From the NCBI GenBank assembly GCA_009192285.1, contig WBVU01000003.1:4557973-4621972 (forward strand): a stretch of DNA of 64,000 nucleotides. The letters run 5' to 3'. Both the position numbers and the translations under genes were made by a program. This DNA is from Morchella semilibera (taxonomy: Eukaryota; Ascomycota; Pezizomycetes; Pezizales; Morchellaceae). Below, one piece after another: positions 56,150-64,000 of the stretch; position 1 is the stretch's first letter; each line of letters begins with the position of its first letter. The notes beneath the pieces were generated by a model. That model searched no databases, had not been told where the DNA came from, and saw nothing but the letters and a program-made list of their open reading frames with translations.

Positions 56150-56758
56150 TACGAAGCCCGTAGTAGCAACGGGTTCTATGGTTTATGAGCAAGAGTGTGA
56201 GTATTTAGCGGACTAGGGACGAAGGACTCGGCTTAATAGCGGAGATAAGAATGTTTTCTATCTTAGCTTAAAGCTTTCTTTCCTCTTCTTCTCTTAGTGT
56301 CTCGTCATGCTCCCTCCGCGTAGTATTTCACTAGATCGGTAACATGTAGGAAATGGCCTCGTACTCCCAAGTTTCCATAAGCCATTGAAGCCTCTCGTGG
56401 ACCAAGTGACATTCTATTGAAGTACCAAATCGGCTATCCTTCGCACCAAGTATCGTTGAATTATCTCTTCATCATAGGTGATCACGCTCCTCATCGTTCT
56501 CGGTTGTTTTGACGGCCCTTCGTCTTGTCTAGGTCCTCAGCGTCTCCCGTGGCTTTTTGCTTGTGCTCCTCTGTGCCGCTTGCTTCTTTGCCGTTATTGT
56601 CTTCGGCCGCGGTAGCCTCGTTGCTATGTAGCCTGTACTCATCACCGGCCACAGTGTGTCCCTGTCATTCTCGGCCCCCCGTCGAGTACACTGTGCTCCT
56701 CGAGTCCCTCTGCGTCATCATTGTCATCTTCTTCTTTGCGTCGGGTTACTCCGTCACA
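56150..56758 (+). mobile_element. LTR family A, diverged
   Basis: Ends GGGTTACTCCGTCACA; the 5' half is strongly diverged and its start is approximate. Fossil. Confidence 0.6.
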
Positions 56759-57836
56759 GTTCAACTATCCGATCAAAGGTTTCAGGCAACCAATGAAGCT
56801 TCCATATTTGCTCCAGATATAGACGAGACAAGTTCCTGGCCTTAACATTCTCCGGTAGTGGGAATCAAATGTTTTATTTTCGTTAACCGGTCCACTAACA
56901 CGAGGATGGCATTAGACCGATTGCTTTCCGGAAGTCCAGGAATAAAATCTATGGTTACATCCGTCCAAAGTCCTTTTTGGTACTAACAATGATCGCAGGA
57001 CTCCTTGTAGAGGATTATGATTCACTTTGCTCCGCCGGGAAGTATGGGAATTTTGAACATAGCAATCTGTATATTTCTGAATGCTCGGTCAGTAATATTC
57101 TCAGCTTAGAAGTTCCAGTGTCTTTGATCCGCCCGAGTAACTAGCGGAGAGCTTATCGTAATGTTTGTATAATAAAGAAAGCTTAAGTTCATCGTGGTCA
57201 GGATTATAGAGTGTATTCCGATAGTTTAATAACTCATTTTTGTCCTCCTTTTACTTAGCCAACGAAATCTCCTTCGACTGCCGAACACTGTTTCGAAGCA
57301 AAGCAGGGATTTTTATTTGGAAAACTATTGCATTGGTAAGGTTCATTAAACAATTCAAGTACGGGAGACGCTCCTTCAGCGGCTTCATTTGCAAAAGAAC
57401 CCGCCAACCAACTTATCTTTAGATCTAAATTCTTTTTTTCAATATCACCCGACTCTGCTGCTCCAGTCTCTCATCTCCTTCCTTTGCGAGATTTCTAGAT
57501 CTTTTAGTTAAAATATCCACTTTTCCGACCTTGCTTTCCCGGCCTATACTGAATAACAAAATTAAATCGAGAGAGAAACTCTGCCCAACCAGTTTGGCGT
57601 CAGTTCCAGCAATTTAGTTGACATAAAGTACTTAAGATTGCTATGGTCTAGTATAAGTACTTTGACCTGGAACTGAGCTGTCTCCAGATGAGGTCTCCTT
57701 TCCTCAAAACAACGAATAATCGCCAGCAACTCTTGTCATAGATTTTGTAGTTACATTCCGCAGGCGAGTGTGTCTTTGAAAAGAAAGCCACCGGGTGTAG
57801 AATCTGTCATTTGTCCTGTTGTGATAGGATCCCTGC
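56759..57836 (-). mobile_element. Ty3/Gypsy Pol remnant with integrase core
   Basis: Minus-strand piece matching a Gypsy integrase (DFIPGLPESNRSNAILVLVD and LTKIKHLIP near 56,870-56,960) and flanking Pol. Lies between two LTRs of opposite orientation. Broken with several disruptions; old. Confidence 0.65.
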
Positions 57837-58457
57837 TGTGACGGAGTAACCAGACGCAAAGAAGAAGATGACAATGATGACGCAGAAGGACTCAAGGAGC
57901 ACAGCCTACGCAACGAGGATACCGACGAAGACAAGGACAACACCGAGCAGGTACAAGCACAAGCACCGGTGAAGGCAAAGGCAAGCGCAAAGGCACACGA
58001 ACGTAGGGCAGGAAGTGTCAGGACTGGATGGACCTCAACGGGAATGATGAGAGATACTATAGGTTTCCTCGTTCTGGAGGACAGGGTCTTTGGTACGAGA
58101 GGCTATGGCTTAGGAATAGGAGTAGATTCCTATGTACCGAGATAACAGGAAGACGAGACATAGAGAAAAGAAAGAAAGAACTAAGAAAAACATCTATCTC
58201 CGCTATTTAACACCCCTCCTTTACCAGTCCGCTATGACTCATACATCACTTCGTAAAACCTCGTCGCAATCACACCCCACATTCCTCCCCACCATCTCCT
58301 GCTATTTACATTACAAATCCATTACGCCATCGAACCTCCATAATCCAATGACGACACCCCCTCCTTAACTCACCCTTCCTCGCTTAGCATTGCCCTAACA
58401 ATCATAACAGCGCTTTGACTACCGAACCTTCGGGACCGATGCCAAGACGCCGGGACA
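57837..58457 (-). mobile_element. LTR family A
   Basis: 621 bp, antisense, TGTGACGGAGTAACCAG to GCCGGGACA; well preserved body, no matching 5-bp flanks. Probably the 5' LTR of the remnant on its left. Fossil. Confidence 0.75.
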
Positions 58458-58810
58458 CTATGGTATGAGTCAGCGCAGGGATTTTGGGGCTATATGTAGG
58501 GAGCTCTCTCCCTTACTTGTAGGGTTTTCCTCTCTTTCTTTTCTACTTCACGCAACCTTTCTGTCCTTTAGCCAAATACAAAGCTTTAGGATCTCTACTA
58601 GCTACTATTGAGTCCTCCCGCTCCTACTCTCTAGAAGGTAGGAGGAAACCTATAGTCCTCGTTTTGTACCCCGCCCCATCTCGCTTTGTTCCTCGCCCTG
58701 TACCCCGCTCTGTTATCTCGCTCAGCCTTACATACTCCTGCCTCACCTCGTCCCGCCTCGGTTTTACACCTTGACACCTCTTGTTCTTGTCCTCACTTCG
58801 CTCCGTGATA
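58458..58810 (+). mobile_element. LTR family C, 5'-truncated
   Basis: Matches the second part of 60,729-61,228 and ends CTCCGTGATA. Fossil. Confidence 0.65.
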
Positions 58811-59963
58811 GGTGAGGATGACGTGATTAGGTTCTATAATATTAGATGGTCTGATGGATTTGTAGTATAGTTAGAAAAGATGGTGGGGAGGAATATGAGG
58901 TGTGGTGGTACTGAGTTTGTATGAGTTTCTATGAGTTAATGTATCAGTTATATGGGACTGGCGGAGGAAACTATTAAATTGCATAGGCAAATGTATTTAG
59001 TTCTTTCTTTCTTTTCTCTCTGTTTCATTATCCTGTTATCTTGGTACATAGAAATATAGTCCCATCTCCAGCCATAACCCACTTGACTTCGTGATCTGTC
59101 TTCGGTAACGAGGAGACTCATGGTCTCTCTCATCGTTCTACTAGTTGAGGTCTATCTGGTGCTCACTTTCTCTGCCCCGCTCCCTTTTGCCTCTGCCCTT
59201 GCCAGTGCCTATACTTGTGCCTACCCAATGTTGTCCTCGTGTCCCGGCGTCTTGGCAGCCGTCCCGATAGTTCGGTAGGCGATGCACGATTGTGGTTGTT
59301 AAGGTAATGATAAGCGAGAGTGGGGAGTACGAGGTGGAGGCTGTCGTCATTAGGTTCTAGGAGGTTCGATGGCGTGATGGATTGGTAATGTAGAATAGCG
59401 GAGATGGTGGGGAGGATTACGAGGTGTGGTAGCGACGGGTTTCTATGAGGTTCTATGAGCGAGAGTGTGAGTCATAGCGGACTAGTGGAGGAGGTGTGTT
59501 AAATAGCGAGGATAGATGTTTTCCTTAGTTCTTTCTTTCTTTTCTCTCTGTCTCGTCTTCCTGTTACCTCGGAACATAGGAATCTACTCCTATTTTTAAG
59601 CCATAGCTTCTCGTACCAAAGACTCGATCCTCTGACAAGAGGAAACTCATAGTATCCCTCATCGTTCTCGTTGAGGTCCCTTCGGTCCTCACTCTCCCTG
59701 CTCTGTGCTCTTGTGCCCTTGCTCTTGCCTTTGTCTTCGCCGGTGCCTGTGCTTGTGCCTGCCCGGCGTTGTCCTTGTCTTCGTCGGCCCCCTCGTCGAG
59801 TACACTGTGCTCCTCGAGTCCTTCTGCGTCATCATTGTCATCTTCTTCTTTGCGTCGGGTTACTCCGTCACACCTCGCCCTCGTAAGTGTTCTCGTTGTG
59901 CTGGCTGTGCTCTTTGAATCCTTTTGCGTCATCATTGTTTTCTACTACTTTGTCTCCCGGTTA
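58811..59963 (+). mobile_element. LTR family A/B split by a second LTR
   Basis: 5'-truncated LTR interrupted by an inserted LTR A at 59,240-59,872. After the insert the 3' end continues to a degraded CTCCTTCATA. Fossil nest. Confidence 0.65.
59240..59872 (+). mobile_element. Solo LTR family A, target CCTCG
   Basis: 633 bp with exact CCTCG repeats, inserted inside another LTR. Fossil, younger than its host. Confidence 0.93.
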
Positions 59964-60277
59964 CTCCTTCATAACTATCCAATTGTGATAGAGATACCTT
60001 GGATTAGGAAGCATGGGATTGTGATCGATAGCGGAAGGAACGAAATTTACTTTAAGTCAGCTCTTTGTGTAAAGCACTGCTCTACTACTCATAAGCCTAT
60101 TGTGGCTCGAGAAATAATGACACTTCCTCCAAAAAGGCCTGTTACATACATTTCGGCAACACTTCTCGATCATTCAAGAGATTCTCTCACGAACCTACCG
60201 TTCAGATTTATTCTACTACTTTTTATGCGGTGAATAAGATACTGGAACTGTCTGCCAATGCAGATAGAAAGATTCTA

Positions 60278-60414
60278 CATCAGCAAGACTTCATTTGTCT
60301 CCTGATGTCTCCTGAGCCTCAGGAGACTCAAAAAATATCCAGGAGTCTCAGGAGACTCTCAGGAGACTTGGGAGACTGTTGGGAGACTCCAGTCACAAGT
60401 TGAGTTTGCTGATG
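60278..60414 (+). mobile_element. CATCAG MITE, 137 bp
   Basis: Complete, close to consensus, flanked by TA/TA. Confidence 0.94.
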
Positions 60415-60728
60415 TAATAGATTATTAACGCTTCCAACAATTGTTTGATGAGACTAATGTGTCTACGCTACCACCACACTGTCCTTATGATCATGAGATA
60501 AAATTATAGGAAGGAACGGTACTACCCTTCGGTCCCATGTACAGTATATCGTGAGAGGAGTTGAAGGCATTACGGGACTCGCTAACCAATAATTTGAAGA
60601 AGAAATTCCTTTGTTCAGGCACTTCCCCGATGGGTGCTCCGGTGTTATTTGTTAAGAAGTCAGATGGGTATTTGCGTCTATACGTGGATTACCAGAAGTT
60701 GAATGCCATTACAGTTAAAGATAGTTAT

Positions 60729-61228
60729 TATCACGGCGTGGAGTGTACTTATTGACGTTGCGAGAAGAAGGATTAGCCAGGGGTTTCTATGGTATTCTAT
60801 GAGTTTCTGAGCAGGGATTATTTGAGTCAATGTTTCGCATGTATTTCTAATAGAAGGATTTCCTTGAGGTTCTATAGGTTTCTATGGGATGAGTCAGCGA
60901 AGGGATTTCGGGGCTATATATAGGAAGTCTTCTCCCTCGCTTGTAGAGTTTCTCTTTCTTTCCTCTCTTCTTCACGCAATCTTCTTGTTCTTTAGTCAAT
61001 ACAAAGCTTAGGACCTCTTACTCTTATTGAGTCCTCCCGTTCCTACTTGCTAGAAGGAAGAAGAAAATCCATAGTCCCGTTTCGTTCTTCTGTTTAGCCT
61101 CGCTTCGTTCCTTGCCTGGCAACCCTCTTGGTTGCCCTACACTGTACCACGTACTCCACCCTCCCTCGCCCTACCTCGGTTGTGTACCTTGGCTCCCCGT
61201 GTACCCGTCCCCGCTTCGCTCCGTGATA
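60729..61228 (+). mobile_element. Solo LTR family C, target GTTAT
   Basis: 500 bp bounded by TATCACGG and CCGTGATA with exact GTTAT repeats, a TATATATAGG box near 60,918 and a CT-rich tract after it, giving the sense direction. Fossil. Confidence 0.88.
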
Positions 61229-61264
61229 GTTATCTTCTTCTCCTCATGCCAGAAACCATGGCCA

Positions 61265-61353
61265 CATCAGCAAAATTTCACAAGTTTCAGGAGATTATTT
61301 AGGTCTCAGGAGACTCAGGAGACTCCAGTCACAAATGGTAAAGCTTGCTGATG
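61265..61353 (+). mobile_element. CATCAG MITE, short variant (89 bp)
   Basis: CATCAGCAAAATTTCACAAG to GCTTGCTGATG, flanked by CA/CA. Same short subtype as 32,146. Confidence 0.88.
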
Positions 61354-61927
61354 CAATCTGGCACAGGCTAATTATTTTACTAAGATAGACTTACGATGGA
61401 GATATAATCAAATCTGGATTAAGGAAAGGGATGAGTGGAAGACAGCTCTGAGGACGCGATATGGCCACTGAGAATACTTGGTGATGCCCTTTGGGTTAAC
61501 GAATGCTTCCGCCAATTTTCAGCGTTGGATTAATGATATTTCGCGCCCCTCCCGTGCTACTGCTTATTTGGATGATATTCTTATTTATTCAGAGACATTG
61601 GAGCAATACCAGCAAGATATGCGATAAGTATTGGAAGCTCTGGAAGCCAATGAAGTTCACCTGAAACTGGAAAAGTACGAGTTCAGTGTGCAAGAGACTA
61701 ACTATCTTGTTATGATTTTGACGCCTGTAGGAATGAAGATGGATCCAGCTAAGGTACAAAGGATAGTGGATTGGGGAATACCGGAAACAGTGAAAGCGGT
61801 ATAAGAATTTCTTGGGTCTGCTAATTTTTATCGGCGTTTTATTTATGCTAATTCTCGAGTTGCGAAACTATTAACTGCCTTAACTAAGAAACATTTGCGG
61901 TTTGAATGGACTTAAAGAGTCAGCAAA

Positions 61928-63055
61928 TGTCCCGGCGTCTTGGCATCGGTCCCGAGGATTCGGTAGTCAAAGCGTTATCGTGGTTGTTGGGGAACTGTTA
62001 AGCGAGGGGGAGGTATTTTGAGGAGGGGGTATCGTCATTGGGTTCTAGGAGGTTCGATGCCGTGATGGATTGGTAATGTAAATAGTGAAGATGGTGGGGA
62101 GGAATATGAGGTGTGGTAGCGATGGGTTTCCATGAGATTCTATGAGCGAAAGTGTGAGTCATAGCAGACTGGCGGAGGAGATGTGTTAAATAGCGGGTAT
62201 AGATGTTTTCCTTAGTTTTTTCTTTCTTTTCTCTCTGTCTCGTCTTCCTATTCTCTCGGTACATAGGAATCCACTCCTATTCCTAAGCCATAGCTTCTCG
62301 TACCACAGACTCCGTCCTCTAGAAAGAGGAAACCCATAGTACCTCTCATCATCCTCGTTGAGGTCCATTCAGTCCTCACTCTCCGTGCCCTGTACCCTTC
62401 AAGTTGTGCCTTTGCCCTTGCCTTTGCCTTTGCCTGTGCCTGTGCCTGTGCCTGTGCCCGCCCGGTGTTACCCTTGTCTTCATCGGTCTCCTCATCGCTT
62501 AAGCTGTGCTCTTCGAGTCCTTCTGCGTCATCATTGTCACCTTCTTCTTTGCGTCGGGTTACTGTCACGGTATATTCTAGGTGCTAGGGAATGGGAGGAG
62601 TGATTGGTAATTGTTGGATGAATCGGGGGTTGGTATGGAGGATCGGTTGCGGGAAGCGATAGTATTTCTTTGGGTTTCTATAGGGTTCCGTGGTATGGAT
62701 TAGTAATCGATAGTAGGAAGCGATATATATATGGGCTGGGATTTCCTTTGTCTCTTCTTCTTTTTTCTCCTTACGCACCCCCCTGTTAAATAACCTTTTC
62801 CTTTGGGTTCTCCTGTCTTGGTTTCTTTCTGGTTTCTCCTGTGGTTCGACTATCAAAATATATTTGGTTATACTCTTTACTTCTGCTTCCTGTCCTCGGT
62901 TGTGCCCTTTGGTACCTCCGTGCCGAACTCGCTCACCTCGGTTAACAATCAGGCCCCCGTTACCTCCTGCACCTCACACTCGACTCTCTATAGATTCACT
63001 GCCTGCTCTATCCTCTGGTCCCCCAACCCCGTCCCATAACAGTTATTCCGTTACA
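61928..63055 (+). mobile_element. Composite of LTR A and LTR D, target GCAAA
   Basis: LTR A (61,928-62,562) lacks its last ~9 bp and joins directly to a whole LTR D (62,563-63,055). Only the outer ends carry the 5-bp GCAAA duplication. Fossil composite. Confidence 0.8.
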
Positions 63056-63148
63056 GCAAAGCTTTCCAAACACTTAAAACCGCCTTTACCACCACCCTGA
63101 TATTAGTGCACCTAGACCTAGAAAAAGAATTCATCGTGGAGACTGACT

Positions 63149-63285
63149 CATCAGCAAGACTTTATTTGTCTCCTAATGTCTCCTGAGCCTCAGGAGACTC
63201 AAAAAATATCCAGGGGTCTCAGGAGACTCTCAGGAGACCCAGGAGACTGTTGGGAGACTCCAGTCACAAGTTGAGTTTGCTGATG
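63149..63285 (+). mobile_element. CATCAG MITE, 137 bp
   Basis: Complete; flanks are CT and GA, so the duplication is altered, though GA is present two bases further left. Confidence 0.9.
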
Positions 63286-63593
63286 GATGCTTCAGACTAT
63301 GTATCAGCTGGGATTCTGTCACAACAAGACGAAGAACAAATTCAACATCCAGTTGCCTACTTTCAAAAACACACTCGCCTACGGAATGCTACTACAAAAT
63401 CTACGATAAGGTGTTGTTAGCTATTATTTGTTGTTTTGAGGAATGGAGGCCTCATCTGGAGACAACTAAGTTCTAAGTCAAAGTGCTTATAGATTATTGC
63501 AACCTTGAGTACTTTATGTCGACTAAATTGTTGAATCTGCGTCAAACCCGTTGGATAGAGTCTATTTCGATTTAAATTTATTATTCAGTATCG

Positions 63594-64000
63594 TGATGGA
63601 GTAGCCGGGCGCAACATGACAGCTGACAATGATGACGCAAGAGAGCTCGAGAAGCACAGGCAGTACCACGAGGACACTGACGAGGAAAAGAAGAGAGCCA
63701 GACGGGCGCAAGCATAGGCACCGGCAAGGGCAAAGGCAAGAGCAGAGGCAGAGGGCGTGGAATTGGGTAGGAAAAGCAGGAATCAAGTAAGGCCGGAAGT
63801 GAGGATCAAAGGTGACTATGAGATTGCCTTCTCCGAAGGCAAGTTTGGAGGCGAGAAACTATGGTTCTTTGAATGGGAGTATATTCCTATATACCGAGAT
63901 GACAGGAAGATGAGACAAGGAGAAAAGAAAGCAAAGAACTAAAGGAAAAGTCTTTCTGCTCTATTGAACACTCTCCTCCACCAGTTCACTATGACTCATA
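63594..64000 (-). mobile_element. LTR family B, cut by window edge
   Basis: Antisense family B beginning TGATGGAGTAGCCGGGCGC and continuing past the window. Same family as 1,488-2,324. Fossil. Confidence 0.7.

Larger units (their letters stand above)
59964..63590 (+). mobile_element. Ty3/Gypsy Pol remnant, heavily interrupted
   Basis: Plus-strand pieces of a protease/RT linker (about 60,000-60,230), reverse transcriptase (60,560-60,730 and 61,370-61,920, including the YLDDILIYS catalytic motif) and RNase H (63,060-63,440). Insertions into it: three MITEs, one LTR C (GTTAT target) and an LTR A/D composite (GCAAA target). At least five breaks apart from the insertions. The upstream LTR at 59.9 kb may be its own. 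Old. Confidence 0.75.

Noticed and set aside
59769-60233. Open frame of 154 codons as a host gene
   Set aside because: It runs through an LTR 3' end into Gypsy sequence; the Ser/Leu-rich composition comes from the LTR.
705-63285. CATCAG repeats as Tc1/mariner MITEs, because several copies are flanked by TA
   Set aside because: Most flanks are other dinucleotides (CA, GA, TT, TC, AT, GG, TG, GT), so TA is only one of many targets.
1-64000. tRNA or rRNA genes
   Set aside because: No B-box-like GGTTCGANNCC with a plausible cloverleaf and no rRNA landmark sequence was seen; the GGTTCGAA near 33,317 is PEX3 coding sequence.

Overview
The window looks like nuclear DNA of a filamentous ascomycete (Pezizomycotina). 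The host genes carry 50-195 bp GT-AG introns with CTRAC-like branch sites, and they include ATG101, PEX3, YOP1, an RFX-type regulator, a DnaJ co-chaperone and UreF. The heavy load of Ty3/Gypsy relics and the large Plavaka-type DNA transposons would suit a repeat-rich lineage such as the truffles and morels, but that placement is inference.

Layout. 1-3.5 kb is a graveyard of nested LTRs and small MITEs. 5.6-6.4 kb holds one host gene, ATG101 (5 exons). 8.1-10.8 kb is broken Gypsy material. 10,804-22,426 is an 11.6 kb Plavaka (CMC/CACTA-like) DNA transposon with a 9-bp terminal inverted repeat (CATCAGCAA...TTGCTGATG), GC-rich subterminal repeats and three genes: a zinc-finger Plavaka transposase on the minus strand, and two divergent plus-strand genes, an unrecognised accessory gene ('A') and a gene with a DUF6532-like region. 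22.4-32.3 kb is a second, diverged Plavaka region with two copies of accessory gene A on the minus strand and a transposase on the plus strand; its right end at 32,306 carries the same terminus. 33.0-46.9 kb is a host island: PEX3, YOP1, RFX, DnaJ, UreF, plus two tandem TA-flanked elements. 47-64 kb is again Gypsy/LTR relics and MITEs, with about 5.5 kb of unassigned sequence.

The most interesting signal is a MITE family present in more than 20 copies. Its full-length form is 137 bp, begins CATCAGCAA and ends TTGCTGATG like both Plavaka regions, and is flanked by 2-bp direct repeats of almost any sequence (TA, CA, GA, TT, TC, AT, GG, TG, GT). Where it sits inside a recognisable reading frame, removing the MITE and one dinucleotide restores the conserved protein. 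This argues against a TA-specific Tc1/mariner origin and for mobilisation by the Plavaka transposase found here. The conserved companion gene A is the best candidate for an undescribed component of the system.

The host genes appear unrelated to each other in function (autophagy initiation, peroxisome biogenesis, ER shaping, cell-cycle/stress transcription, chaperoning, urease maturation). Two show frame irregularities worth checking: RFX near 39,543 and DnaJ at a C7 run near 44,495.
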